Positions 24,826 through 34,415 of a DNA stretch of 46,816 nt are shown here, piece after piece; positions within the stretch are counted from its first letter, which is position 1; the number at the start of each line of letters is the position of its first letter. The notes beneath the pieces are model-generated. The model saw only the letters and a program-made list of their open reading frames with translations. It searched no databases and was not told where the DNA came from. The position numbers and the translations under genes are program-made. Source of the DNA: Anaerolineales bacterium (GTDB lineage: Bacteria > Chloroflexota > Anaerolineae > Anaerolineales > E44-bin32); the NCBI GenBank assembly GCA_016927115.1, contig JAFGNH010000087.1, forward strand, positions 1 through 46,816. The letters are read 5' to 3'.

Positions 24826-26478
24826 CTAATCCTCAGGATCCGGTTTCAGATAGCCTTCCTGTATTAAAAATGATTGAACATAACGATTGCGCAAATCGGC
24901 CTGCACGCCCATTTCCTGCCAGGCGCTTTCAAAATCGTACGGTGTGAACCATGCTGTATCGCCATAATACATCTTGTCACCGGACTGCTGGTGCAGGTAT
25001 GGGTCAATCATGTCATGGTAGGCCTGTGCGGTAGTGTTGATAGTCTCATAGTTAAAAGCATAACGCATGAGAAGATCGAGATAGGCGGCATATTGCCGCC
25101 GGTAACGCTCAACTGAGAAGACGTTATCGAAAAGAGGGGCATAAGGTGAAATAAGGAACTCTCCACGTTCGAACAAGGGCATACGCGAATCTCCGCCCCA
25201 GGTGAGATCCCATGGTATCCATTCGAATCGGCCGCTTACCGGGTTGTTAAAAAGGTAGAAATTATTGCCGGTATAGGGGTAGGAATCCCAGTTCATGGTG
25301 AGTGCGATGACCGCCATATAGCGGAGATAGCTGTCGACATTAAAGACCCCTTCGAGTGCTTCAGCGAACGCTTCCGGAGAGTCATATTCATTTCCGTCGA
25401 TAATCCGGCATAACTCGATAATGTCAGAATAATCCCCTTCTTCTTCATTATTCTCTTTGCCGTATGCGACCAATCCATTGATATGCGGATAGAGGTCTAT
25501 ATTGTCGCCGTAGTAAACAAGATCCATGGGGCCGCGCTGGGCGTGGCTGGCTTTATACAGATTGCCATCCCGGGCATCAGTAGTGAAGCGGCTGCTGAGG
25601 AATTTACGATCGACACGTTCGATCATGGTGTAAACTCCCCAGAATTGAGACGGAGCCTGGTCATCCGTAATATCGATCCAGAACTCAACGAAAGTAACAT
25701 GGCTTGCAGGGAGGCCGGCAAACCGCATCAGGTCGTAGGAGAGTTTTTCAGCCAGCATACTCGGATCGCCGATGGAATTGATGAACATCAGCTGGCGTAA
25801 ATTGTGGTATTCCTGGTCGGCGATATAAGCATCCGTGTTGATTTTCCAGGGTTTTTTCCAGCCACTTTCGCGCATGGAAAACTGTCCACGCATGCGGAAG
25901 CCGATATTTTCGAGTGTTTCGCCGAACACGACTGCATCAGCCGGGACCTCAATTTTTGCTTCGATATCCTCCCACATCAGGTCCCAGTTTTCCTGAGTGA
26001 GCCTGATTTCGACCTTCCGTATTCGGGAATCGTCGAACACAGACCAGTAATCGACACTGGAGGAGCCAGGATGTCTGGCGGAGACGGGTATGCTGTCCCT
26101 GGCGACATTGCCGGATGAATCGGTAATTTGCAGTGTGACTGTATACTCACCAGGTTTCTGGTAGTTATACTGCGCATAGCCATTATTTCGGGTGGCATCC
26201 GTATCCATTACGCCATTTCCATCGAGGTCCCACTCGTATTTTGTTATTTCTTCACTATCGGAAATGCTGCCCACAGCGCTGAAATAGACGGTTAGAGGGG
26301 CCCATCCGCTATTGGGCATGGCGCTGGCGATGGCCGACAGGCCCTCAGTTTCTGTTGCAGGCAGCGGGATTGACTCCGGTACCAGAAAGAGGAGGGATCC
26401 GAAAGCAAGCAGGGAGGCCATGATTAATCCCTTTTCGATCTTACGATAGGGTGCTTCTTTCAGTCCTGTGAGCTTCAT
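24826..26478 (-). CDS. cotH: CotH kinase family protein with PKD domain
   Basis: The product has 550 residues. A hydrophobic segment at about 20-38 should export or anchor it. A PKD domain follows (YEWDLDGNGVMDTDATRNNG, then FTVTL-type strand YTVTLQITDSSGN). From about residue 145 the CotH kinase-like region begins: IRKVEIRLTQENWD, FRMRGQFSMRESGWKKPW, and DLTWGGDSRMP with the Asp-rich catalytic-type segment. CotH proteins are atypical kinases that phosphorylate spore-coat or surface proteins. GAGGA before the ATG at 26478 supports the start. It leads the operon CotH-DUF4956-VTC, whose DUF4956 start is a few bases beyond its stop. Confidence 0.9.
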   Translation of the reverse strand: MKLTGLKEAPYRKIEKGLIMASLLAFGSLLFLVPESIPLPATETEGLSAIASAMPNSGWAPLTVYFSAVGSISDSEEITKYEWDLDGNGVMDTDATRNNGYAQYNYQKPGEYTVTLQITDSSGNVARDSIPVSARHPGSSSVDYWSVFDDSRIRKVEIRLTQENWDLMWEDIEAKIEVPADAVVFGETLENIGFRMRGQFSMRESGWKKPWKINTDAYIADQEYHNLRQLMFINSIGDPSMLAEKLSYDLMRFAGLPASHVTFVEFWIDITDDQAPSQFWGVYTMIERVDRKFLSSRFTTDARDGNLYKASHAQRGPMDLVYYGDNIDLYPHINGLVAYGKENNEEEGDYSDIIELCRIIDGNEYDSPEAFAEALEGVFNVDSYLRYMAVIALTMNWDSYPYTGNNFYLFNNPVSGRFEWIPWDLTWGGDSRMPLFERGEFLISPYAPLFDNVFSVERYRRQYAAYLDLLMRYAFNYETINTTAQAYHDMIDPYLHQQSGDKMYYGDTAWFTPYDFESAWQEMGVQADLRNRYVQSFLIQEGYLKPDPED

Positions 26479-26778
26479 GTTCCTCGCTCTTGATAATTTG
26501 AGTCAACAGCTTCATGACAGTTTTGCGGGCAGCCGAAAAGATTATTTACGATTACACGGAGATATTAACGAATTCTACAAACAGGTATTAAATAGCTTAC
26601 AATAAAAAATGAGAAATGGGTATATCGATAAACCCAATTATTGTTCATGGTGCAGGAGGTAATTATTGTAGATTACAACGAGACTCTATTTTTCCGGAAC
26701 AGGTCTATCGCTATAATCAAGCAAGACTTTCAGGATTAATGTTATTCTTGTCCGTTGATAGGCTCAAGGGGAAGAATC
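26479..26778. other. Divergent promoter region between cotH operon and acyltransferase
   Basis: These 300 bases are AT-rich in the middle (about 26540-26620) and must hold divergent promoters. Short plus-strand frames here have no recognisable product. No palindrome or riboswitch is apparent. Confidence 0.4.
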
Positions 26779-27699
26779 ATGAAGAGATGGGTGGAAAAGA
26801 CAGATCGCAGATCGTTTGAGCCAATTCAAATTAATCGGGCTGATCATAGATTCCTGACAGAACTGCTAACGCAGGAAATATTTATAGCAATGGGCTTCTC
26901 ACCGGATGGATTGGTTAGGCGGCTGCTCAAACCGGTTGTGAATATCCCGGTGAGTAGATTTTCCAGGATTGCAGTACAGTTTGACAGACTCAGCGGAGAG
27001 GTCGGATTTTCAGCTGCATGTCGTCAAATCCTTCCCTTCTTCATCAAAGGCCTTAATATTGAACGTCCCGTGGAACCTCCACGGGAAGGATCGCTCCTTC
27101 TGGTGAGTAATCATCCTGGAGCAGTTGATTCCTTGATTCTTGCTGGAATGGTTCAACGCAGGGACCTAAAGATTATTGCCAGTGGTGTGCCCTTCATGCG
27201 GGCCCTTCCAAAGGCGGCTGAATCCTTGATCTATGCATCGTTGGATATCGGTGAACGTGTGCGTGTTATTCGTGATGCAATCAAACATCTTCGCAGTGGT
27301 GGTGCGTTGGTACTTTTGCCAAGCGGTAGAATCGATCCGGATCCACTGGTGATGAGCGGTGCGGAGGATGCGTTAAACTCCTGGTCATCGAGTGTTGGGC
27401 TATTTGTTCGGTCTGTTCCCGGCCTTCAGATTATCATAGCTGTTGTGGGAGGTGTTCTTTCTCCCCGCATTTTAAAAACGCCTCTGACAGGTTTCGGAAA
27501 TACCAGGATGCAAAAGCAAAGAATAGCTGAGTTTGTACAGGTTCTTCAGCAGATGGTATTTCCGCGCAGTATTACGATTATGCCCCGGGTTCATTTTTCA
27601 GATCCATTTACTGTTGCTTCGATTGGGGAAAGATCTTCTGAAGAAATAACGAGAGAAATTGTCTGCCGCGCCCGATCAATATTGCAGTCAGCTTTTTAA
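26779..27699 (+). CDS. PlsC-like glycerolipid acyltransferase
   Basis: The ATG at 26779 follows AAGGGGAAG and gives 306 residues; a TTG at 26755 is less likely. The acyltransferase motif HX4D appears as SNHPGAVDSLIL, about residue 113, and the second block has LVLLPSGRIDPDPL in place of the usual F-P-E-G-T. Such enzymes move acyl chains from acyl-CoA or acyl-ACP to glycerol phosphates or related acceptors at the inner face of the membrane. The divergent motif III means the substrate may be non-standard. Confidence 0.75.
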   Translation: MKRWVEKTDRRSFEPIQINRADHRFLTELLTQEIFIAMGFSPDGLVRRLLKPVVNIPVSRFSRIAVQFDRLSGEVGFSAACRQILPFFIKGLNIERPVEPPREGSLLLVSNHPGAVDSLILAGMVQRRDLKIIASGVPFMRALPKAAESLIYASLDIGERVRVIRDAIKHLRSGGALVLLPSGRIDPDPLVMSGAEDALNSWSSSVGLFVRSVPGLQIIIAVVGGVLSPRILKTPLTGFGNTRMQKQRIAEFVQVLQQMVFPRSITIMPRVHFSDPFTVASIGERSSEEITREIVCRARSILQSAF

Positions 27700-27987
27700 T
27701 TCAAAGAACTTCATTTGAAACCTTAAGTGCGGCCGACCTGCATTCAGGCATGGGGAGTGTGTAAGTTTTTCGTACTTCTTTTATGAAGAAGATACTGGAA
27801 GAATGATGCGATTCTACAGGCTGGATTCCCCTTATTCGGACAGCGGGGCAGCTGCTTGATATCTTCCAGGCTGCTGCAGCAGTTCTTACTTCAAACCAGA
27901 AAAAGCATCTCCATTCCTCAGAATCCATTTTGTTTGAAAGTGCTGAGAAAACAGCATATGTGTCTGCTGCATTTGAGTCTGAAGGTT

Positions 27988-29208
27988 CTAAACCGGATTA
28001 TCTGCTTTAGGACAAGGGCCGGTAAGCTCCGGCTGTTTCCTCAGGTAGGACTGGATGAAAACCCATGTACCAAACATCAGAACGCTGCCGGTCGTACCCA
28101 GGGACCAGGCGCCGAGTTTTTCCAGCATCAAGCCACCTATGCCTGGGGAGATGATCTGGGCAAACGTCTGGAGTGAATTGGACAGGCCTAGTGTGCCACC
28201 CACTTCTTCACGGTAAATGGCCTTTGTTAACTGGCTTGTGAGAACCACATTCAGGACTCCGCCTGCCAATGCAATCGGTGCAAGCACAACTAGCAGCAGC
28301 CACACATCCGGGACAATGCCCCAGGCAAATAATGAAACAGCCATTACAATCGAGCCCATAGCCATCAGGCGGCGCTCGCTGAACTTGGAGGTCAGTGGGC
28401 CGATAGCAACACCCTGTACCAGGACTGACAGTATCCCAACATAGGTCAGGATATAACTGGTGTATGCCACTTCCAGTTTGAGTGTATCGAGGGCGTACAG
28501 TGCGAAATTTGCCTGGAACAGGGTGAAGGCCAGGCTGTACACCAATCGGACACCGAGTAGAGGGCCGACACATGGGCGCCGGACAGCGTCTACCAGCCGG
28601 TTGAGGGAGAAGGAGGTGCCTTCACTGGAGCGCATGGAGGCTCTTGCATTCTCGGGCAGAGATTCCGGAAGCCAGATAAACACAGCAATCAAGTTCAGAA
28701 AAGACAGCCCGGCAGCGACCAGGGCTGGTACTGAAAATCCAAAGCGGCTCAGGAAGCCACCCATGGCTGGACCAAAAATGAACCCCAGGCCAAAAGCAGC
28801 GCCGATGATCCCCAACCCCTTTGAGCGGTTTTTATCATCTGTGATATCGGTAATGTAAGCCCGGGCGAGTGCGATATTCCCGCCCAGCAGCCCATCAAGA
28901 ATCCGGCTGAGAAAGATCATAAAAAGGGAATCGGCCAGCCCCAGGATCAGAAAACTCAGGAGGGTTCCTGCAATGCTAAAGATGAGCAGCGGCCGCCGAC
29001 CATATCGATCGGAAAAGCGGCCGATTATGGGCGCTGCAAAGAGCTGCGCCAATGCATTACTGGCTCCAAGAAGCCCCACTAAAGTCAGGGATGCGGTGAA
29101 GGTTTCGGCATAATACGGGAGCAGCGGAAGGATCAGGCTGTAACCCAGTAAATCGATAAACACAAAACCAAAGACGAGGAGAAGGTTTGCACGTAGTTCT
29201 TTTGGCAT
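27988..29208 (-). CDS. MFS transporter, TetA/multidrug-like
   Basis: The ATG at 29208 gives about 406 residues with a typical start for the TetA-like DHA1 group (VFGFVFIDLLGYSLILPLLP). A GTG at 29238 is an alternative. Twelve hydrophobic segments are visible. Motif A is GRFSDRYGRRPLL after the second segment, and GLGFIFGPAMGGFLS is the motif C-like antiporter signature in the fifth segment. It should export a small drug-like compound against protons. It is divergently oriented to a LysR gene across 286 bases, which might regulate it. Confidence 0.9.
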   Translation of the reverse strand: MPKELRANLLLVFGFVFIDLLGYSLILPLLPYYAETFTASLTLVGLLGASNALAQLFAAPIIGRFSDRYGRRPLLIFSIAGTLLSFLILGLADSLFMIFLSRILDGLLGGNIALARAYITDITDDKNRSKGLGIIGAAFGLGFIFGPAMGGFLSRFGFSVPALVAAGLSFLNLIAVFIWLPESLPENARASMRSSEGTSFSLNRLVDAVRRPCVGPLLGVRLVYSLAFTLFQANFALYALDTLKLEVAYTSYILTYVGILSVLVQGVAIGPLTSKFSERRLMAMGSIVMAVSLFAWGIVPDVWLLLVVLAPIALAGGVLNVVLTSQLTKAIYREEVGGTLGLSNSLQTFAQIISPGIGGLMLEKLGAWSLGTTGSVLMFGTWVFIQSYLRKQPELTGPCPKADNPV

Positions 29209-29494
29209 TTGGATTTCCCAGTCGTTATTGTGGAGCACCCTTCATGCTCAAAATTATTCATTCTCTATATCTATATCTTGGCAATATATGGACAAAACAT
29301 ATCTATATTATATTGTAATAAGTCGATCATTGCAAGAATCCTGTAGATCATGGCAGATGGGAAAGGATCAAACACCTGAGCTGCGAAGTGAAAGTGTGGA
29401 AAGGTCCACGGTATGGTTATCCAGGGTAAATTTCCGTGCCCAATATTTTCATATTCCCTGTTGTTCAGTTACAATTCTTTAGGGTGTTCAGACG

Positions 29495-30451
29495 ATGATT
29501 GATTTATCACGGATCGAGGTTTTTATTCACGCTGCTGAGAATCTAAATTTTTCTCAGACGGCGAGAGAAATGCATGTTACTCAGCCGAGTGTCAGCCATC
29601 ATATCAAGATGCTTGAAAAGGAAATCGGTAAGCCGCTTTTCTTTCGTGGCAATGGCGGACTACGGTTGACTGAAGCCGGCCGGCTGCTGCTCCCCTGGGC
29701 GCGAAAACTTTTACATGAATCATTCGAGTTGAAAGAGATGATGAACTCACTTCAGCAGACCATAGCTGGAGAGCTGCGCATAGCTTGCAGCACAACGTCG
29801 GGGAAATATATACTTCCTTACCTGGCAGCTCGTTTCCATGCCCTTCACCCTGATGTCCATATCTGCATTCTCAATTGTAATGCTGAAAATGTTGTGGATG
29901 ATATTTTGCAGGAGCGAGCCGACCTTGGTGTTGTCAGTTATGATGCATGCGGCGGGAAACTTGATTGCCAGGAATTTTTTCAGGATTCGATTATTCTTAT
30001 TGTTCCGCCGGATCATCCATTTGCCACTAAAAAAAGTATCGACCCTGAAGAGCTTCTGGATACACCGTTTATTGTGCGAACAGCAGAATCAGGTACACGG
30101 AATGTAATGCTTGCTGAGCTTGGTAAACGGGATATTTCGCTTGCGGACATGAACATATCGCTTGAATTAGGCAATGCAGAAGCGATTGTCAAGACAGTTG
30201 AGGCCGGCTTCGGAGTATCGTTTGTCTCACGCCTGGCAGCCGAATGGGCGCTAAAATGCGGCCTGGTGGTTCAAGTGGATGTGCAAAACTTTGACTTGAA
30301 AAGAAAAATTTTCATGGTGAGGAAGCATTTCCAGGTTCCGAACCGAGTTGTTGAAAGCTTCTGGGGTTTCATACATGATGATATTAATAAAGATCTGCTC
30401 TTGCTTCCATTAATAAACACCCGGACAGTGAAGAAAAGTAAAGCGGAGTGA
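29495..30451 (+). CDS. LysR-type transcriptional regulator
   Basis: The product has 318 residues, the usual LysR length. The N-terminal winged helix (FIHAAENLNFSQTAREMHVT, QPSVSHHIKMLEKEIG) occupies residues 1-60. The co-inducer domain includes GELRIACSTTSGKYILP and ESGTRNVMLAELGKR and resembles CysL/CbbR-type relatives, which sense small anions or sulfur compounds. The gene converges on the TusA-Qmo-DsrE cluster and is divergent from the MFS gene, so it may control either. Ligand unknown. Confidence 0.9.
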   Translation: MIDLSRIEVFIHAAENLNFSQTAREMHVTQPSVSHHIKMLEKEIGKPLFFRGNGGLRLTEAGRLLLPWARKLLHESFELKEMMNSLQQTIAGELRIACSTTSGKYILPYLAARFHALHPDVHICILNCNAENVVDDILQERADLGVVSYDACGGKLDCQEFFQDSIILIVPPDHPFATKKSIDPEELLDTPFIVRTAESGTRNVMLAELGKRDISLADMNISLELGNAEAIVKTVEAGFGVSFVSRLAAEWALKCGLVVQVDVQNFDLKRKIFMVRKHFQVPNRVVESFWGFIHDDINKDLLLLPLINTRTVKKSKAE

Positions 30452-30458
30452 AATAGAA

Positions 30459-30486
30459 AGAATCGTTCGAGAGTTCGAACGATTCT
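30459..30486. terminator. Bidirectional hairpin terminator
   Basis: AGAATCGTTCGAA-type arms (30459-30470 with 30474-30486) form a perfect stem of 12 bp around a tiny loop. It lies nine bases after the LysR stop and 26 bases beyond the dsrE stop. T-runs are short, so termination strength is unclear. Confidence 0.65.
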
Positions 30487-30511
30487 CTGCAAACAGTTAC
30501 AGTTACCTGGA

Positions 30512-30889
30512 TCAGAAAGTGAAGGTTATTCCGGCCCCTTGAGCATCCAGTAAGAACGCGGGTGCTGTTTTGATTTCGATTTTGTCGGACCGCAGATCCT
30601 CTACCTTGATTCCCTTGTTCTCCAGCGCAAGTTCGCAAACAATCACCTTGCCGCCTTCAGCCAGGATTGTATTAAATAATTCGACCGGATCAGGCAGGCC
30701 CTTCAATTTCATATCACTTATCTTTTCCAGCTCTCCCTTCAGCATGGCGGGTGCACCACCAGGGCAGAAGAAAAGGATTACATCTTCGCCAATACCAACA
30801 CCAGATGCGCCCATGATAAGAGTGGGCATAACGTGGGGTGGGTCAGCATGATTACACACAACTACCATTGGACCATTATTATCGCTCAT
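30512..30889 (-). CDS. dsrE: DsrE-family sulfur-relay protein
   Basis: This 125-residue protein has the DsrE/F-like fold pattern: MVVVCNHAD strand, GVGIGEDVILFFCPGGAPAM, and VIVCELALENKGI, where C85 matches the sulfur-carrying cysteine of the family; C12 and C42 are extra. DsrE-type proteins accept persulfide from TusA-like donors. Its gene is last in the cluster, 33 bases after qmoC, and a TusA gene lies at the other end. This pairing is the hallmark of sulfur-trafficking modules, though direction of transfer is not decided by sequence. Confidence 0.85.
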   Translation of the reverse strand: MSDNNGPMVVVCNHADPPHVMPTLIMGASGVGIGEDVILFFCPGGAPAMLKGELEKISDMKLKGLPDPVELFNTILAEGGKVIVCELALENKGIKVEDLRSDKIEIKTAPAFLLDAQGAGITFTF

Positions 30890-30922
30890 TCGATTTCTCC
30901 TTTTTGTGATTATTCAACCGAA

Positions 30923-32065
30923 TTAATCGGCTGCTGAAGCTGCTTCCAGGGCACCCTGGTACTCTTCAGCCCGTTTTCGTACTGCAATAAAGTACTGTGC
31001 GAAAGGTCTGTAGGCCATATGAGCCCATTTCCCAAAAGGAACTTCCAGGATCAGCATTGGTGCCAGTACAGCAAGATGGATCACGTAGGTAACATACGTA
31101 GCCATGGGCAAACCTGCATATCGCAGGATATGGACAAGGATGCCAGTAATTGTTGTGACCATCAACAGGATCGGGAATACCCAATCGCTCAAGTGTGAGA
31201 AGCGGTGCATCTGGCGAACCTTCTTCACTCGTCCCCATAGTGCCTGACCCGCCCCATATAACAATGCGATTGTGGCGAGATATCCCAGCCAGCGCTGTGG
31301 ATGTGTGATCGGGTAGATATTATCTGTCTGGAACCAGGGCAGGAAGAGAACGATGATCGCAAACATGGTGCCATACCCGAATACAAGAATAAGGTGATCT
31401 ATCCATGGCCTCCGGTTGTCGCACTCTGAGTACTTCTTTTGAGTGAAAACGTGTAATACAAGGTTCCAGGCTTCAAGAATATATGCGCTGATAGGAATCC
31501 GTATATCCGTACCTTTAATCAGGATTTTAAGGAACATGCGGAATACATTGGTCAGCAGGAAGAAGGATAGGAACCCGGCCATAAGCCAATCTAATATGTG
31601 GATGACCTCAACAGGTGCAAAAGTGTTCAATTCCACATTCTCTGTGACGACAGGGCCATGGAAGAATACAAAACCCAATATAACGAAGAGCGCAACAAAC
31701 AGGATGGTGCCAATCTCCCAGACTTTCGAAGTGTAGAATTTCTTTCCCAGCCCTGTCCAGTCATATTGAGCAGTCATCCAACGGCGGACTGCCATAAGGG
31801 TTTCTCCTGGTTCAGCACCTTTCGGGCAGGTTTCAGAGCATTCACCGCAGTAATAGCATAACCATGGATCCGCACTTGTGAGTAGTTTGTCCTTCATTCC
31901 GACCTGGATCAATCGGATGACGTTACGCGGAAAAGGATGGTCTCCGTCTGCGAGCGGGCAGATAGCAGTGCAGTTCCCGCAGTTAAAGCAGGCTTCAACA
32001 TTGACGGCGCCATAATCTTTTAATTCCGGCAGCAGGTTTGTATCAACGCGAGTACCCATTGTCAC
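30923..32065 (-). CDS. qmoC: QmoC-like membrane subunit (HdrC plus cytochrome b-type domain)
   Basis: The 380-residue product fuses an N-terminal HdrC-like part with two [4Fe-4S] motifs (CFNCGNCTAICP, CYYCGECSETCP) to a membrane domain of about six helices starting near residue 110. Histidines in or near helices (for example VEVIHILDWL, HILRYAG, VIHLAVL) could bind heme b. This is the arrangement of QmoC, which connects Qmo to the quinone pool. The start at 32065 shares one base with the stop of the winged-helix gene; the ATG at 32059 is also possible. Confidence 0.9.
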   Translation of the reverse strand: MTMGTRVDTNLLPELKDYGAVNVEACFNCGNCTAICPLADGDHPFPRNVIRLIQVGMKDKLLTSADPWLCYYCGECSETCPKGAEPGETLMAVRRWMTAQYDWTGLGKKFYTSKVWEIGTILFVALFVILGFVFFHGPVVTENVELNTFAPVEVIHILDWLMAGFLSFFLLTNVFRMFLKILIKGTDIRIPISAYILEAWNLVLHVFTQKKYSECDNRRPWIDHLILVFGYGTMFAIIVLFLPWFQTDNIYPITHPQRWLGYLATIALLYGAGQALWGRVKKVRQMHRFSHLSDWVFPILLMVTTITGILVHILRYAGLPMATYVTYVIHLAVLAPMLILEVPFGKWAHMAYRPFAQYFIAVRKRAEEYQGALEAASAAD

Positions 32066-32352
32066 TATCCCTCCGCTACCTGATAGGTGAAGTATTCCCC
32101 ATCCATGTCTTTTTGTTCAACCTGGTCATATTTCTTCATTGCTGTAATATGCCAGAGTACGGATTTGGTATCCATTCCAGTTACCTGTGCAATTTCCGGG
32201 ACCGTGTGGGCTTCTTCTTTGATAACCTTGGTGATTTCCCGTCGGATTGCATTTTGGGTTTTCAGCATCTCCTGTGCATTGGCAACAATGTCTGCATTCT
32301 TTCCCCGGAGTTCTTTGAGGATTTCTTTCTGGTTCTTTTTCTCGCTGGTCAT
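32065..32352 (-). CDS. Small winged-helix protein inside the Qmo-like operon
   Basis: This 95-residue protein has a charged N-terminal helix with NADIVANAQEMLK and a winged-helix segment (TVPEIAQVTGMDTKSVLWHI, then a wing YDQVEQKDMDGEYFTYQV). It has no cysteines. It overlaps hdrA2 by four bases and qmoC by one, so it is made with the complex. It could be a DNA-binding regulator or, given its position between two subunits, an accessory protein. I do not recognise a named family. Confidence 0.75.
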   Translation of the reverse strand: MTSEKKNQKEILKELRGKNADIVANAQEMLKTQNAIRREITKVIKEEAHTVPEIAQVTGMDTKSVLWHITAMKKYDQVEQKDMDGEYFTYQVAEG

Positions 32353-34415
32353 GCAGGCACCTCCTCACACGGCAATTCGCTGACAATGGCATCAAGCATT
32401 CCATAGTACTGGTCTAGTGTCCAACCCTGAACATCGATTGCGCGGGTAGGACAGACGCTCACACAAATACCGCAGCCAGAGCAGTTGGCAGGAGTAACGA
32501 CAGCTTTTGTTACCTCCTTGCCATCGATAAGCCGTGTTTCCAGTGCGATGGCATCCTCATAAGTACAGACTTCAACGCATGCTCCGGTGCCGTTGCATCG
32601 GGACTCATCGACCATAGCGACAAAGGGGTCAAGTTCAACCGAGCCCTGGCCGAGCAGGATGGAAACTTTGGCGGCAGCGGCGGCAGCGGCTGCGCTGGTT
32701 TCCTGGATATTCATGGGGCCCTGGGCTGTTCCGGACAGAACGATCCCGGGTACTGCTGTTTCAACCGGCCGCAGTTTGGGGTGGACTTCCGCCATAAAAC
32801 GATCTGACCCAGCGGGTGTTTTCAGGAACTGCTGCAAATCCTGAATTGGTGCAGGCATCATGCCGGTTGCCAGGACAACGAGGTCGACGGGAATTTCAAG
32901 GTCTTCATCCCATGTAAGTGTGTCTTTAATGTTGGCTAATACTGGTATTGAATCATTGCTGGGAGCTTTTTGTATGGTCGGGGGTTCTTCTCCCTTGAAG
33001 CGCAGGAAGCGGATACCCTCAGACATTGCCTTGATGTAGAACTCTTCATGCCCATGACCGTATGTGCGAATATCTTCATAGAGGTCGAATATATTAAGAC
33101 CGGGATATTTCTGTTTCAGATCATTCGCCACGTGTAATATTGCTGTGCAGCATACACGACTGCAGTAGTCATTCACGTTTCCATCGGGTTGCGGTTCGTT
33201 GATGCCGTCCAACTGCCGGCTGCCCACACAGTGAATAAAGGCTATATTCTTTATTTCCCGGTTGTTGTATGTGAGGGGTTGGCCATTTATTTGTAAAGGA
33301 AGCAGGCGTATGAGTTGGGCCAGGGTGATGACCTCAGGAATTTCGCCATAACCGTACTCACCTTTTGATGGTTCATAAAGGTCGAATCCTGTTGCCAGTA
33401 CGACCGCACCCACCTCGATTTTTATGGTCTCCGGCTTTTCTTCGAGAGAAATATTCTCGAATACTTTTGCGCATTCTCCGCATCGGGTGCAGTTTTCCCA
33501 GTCAATAGCAGGTTTTGAAGGCCTGCTATCAGGATAGCGCATATAGATTGCTTTTCGTTTTGTGAGGCCGTAATTGAACTCGTCTTCAATTTCGATCGGG
33601 CATAAGGATGCAGCACGCTGTAAATCGATGGGGCCATTTACGCCGCGCGGTTTTATCTCAAGAGTGGCTTGATAGGCGCCTACGTAACCGCTAAATGCAG
33701 CAAGTTGTGCCTGGGTGTGTACGGTGATAAGTGGATGGGCAAGCACCTGATCGATAATGGTGTGTAAACCAGTTCGAGCGTCTTCGTTATCTGGAAAAGT
33801 ATCCTCCAGCTGCGCCATACGTCCACCCAGGAATGGTCTTTTTTCAATAAGGGTGACGCGGATTCCTTTACGGGCAATGTTCAATGCGGATTGTAGACCA
33901 GCGATCCCGCCTCCGATTACCAGCGTATGTTTCTCGGCGTGCAGCTTGATCGATTCGAGCGGTTTGAGGCTGCGCACCTTGGCGATACCGGACTTCATTA
34001 GCTGGATCGCTTTTTTCCCCGCTCCTTCAGGATTGTTTTTATGGACCCAACTGTTCTGTTCACGAAGGCCGACATGATAAAAGAGATAGGGATTCAAACC
34101 AGCCCTCGCAACGGTATTGCGGAATGTTTCCTCGTGCAAGGCAGGGGCGCATGCTCCTACGACAACACGGTTGACCCCGTTCTCTTTGATATCGTTCTCA
34201 ATCATTTTCTGGCCGATGTCGGAACACATGGCCATGTTTGTTCGTGAAACGACTACACCAGGGAGATTCTCCAGCGTTTCTGCCACTCGATCACACGAAA
34301 ATGTATCGCTGATATTTCCACCGCATTGGCAGGTATAAACGCCGATACGGATTTCTTCTCCGCTTCCCGCACCTTCAGGTGGAGTTTGAAATGAGTTATC
34401 TTTCCCTTCAGGCAT
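32349..34415 (-). CDS. Second HdrA-like flavoprotein with eroded iron-sulfur sites (QmoB position)
   Basis: The 688-residue product has full HdrA architecture: N-terminal TCQCGG domain, FAD motif GGGIAG at 168-173, the NYCSRVCCTAILH-type region and C-terminal ferredoxin part. However, the FAD-proximal cluster motif, FPTLDC in the other two HdrA copies here, is FPDNED (207-212) with no cysteine. The first ferredoxin has CTRCGECAKVF (last Cys replaced by Phe) and no partner motif. The third, CNGTGACVEVC, lacks its second Cys, whereas CSGCGICVSVCP is intact. It probably binds FAD but fewer clusters. An MvhD domain, fused in canonical QmoB, is instead a separate upstream gene. Confidence 0.88.
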   Translation of the reverse strand: MPEGKDNSFQTPPEGAGSGEEIRIGVYTCQCGGNISDTFSCDRVAETLENLPGVVVSRTNMAMCSDIGQKMIENDIKENGVNRVVVGACAPALHEETFRNTVARAGLNPYLFYHVGLREQNSWVHKNNPEGAGKKAIQLMKSGIAKVRSLKPLESIKLHAEKHTLVIGGGIAGLQSALNIARKGIRVTLIEKRPFLGGRMAQLEDTFPDNEDARTGLHTIIDQVLAHPLITVHTQAQLAAFSGYVGAYQATLEIKPRGVNGPIDLQRAASLCPIEIEDEFNYGLTKRKAIYMRYPDSRPSKPAIDWENCTRCGECAKVFENISLEEKPETIKIEVGAVVLATGFDLYEPSKGEYGYGEIPEVITLAQLIRLLPLQINGQPLTYNNREIKNIAFIHCVGSRQLDGINEPQPDGNVNDYCSRVCCTAILHVANDLKQKYPGLNIFDLYEDIRTYGHGHEEFYIKAMSEGIRFLRFKGEEPPTIQKAPSNDSIPVLANIKDTLTWDEDLEIPVDLVVLATGMMPAPIQDLQQFLKTPAGSDRFMAEVHPKLRPVETAVPGIVLSGTAQGPMNIQETSAAAAAAAAKVSILLGQGSVELDPFVAMVDESRCNGTGACVEVCTYEDAIALETRLIDGKEVTKAVVTPANCSGCGICVSVCPTRAIDVQGWTLDQYYGMLDAIVSELPCEEVPA

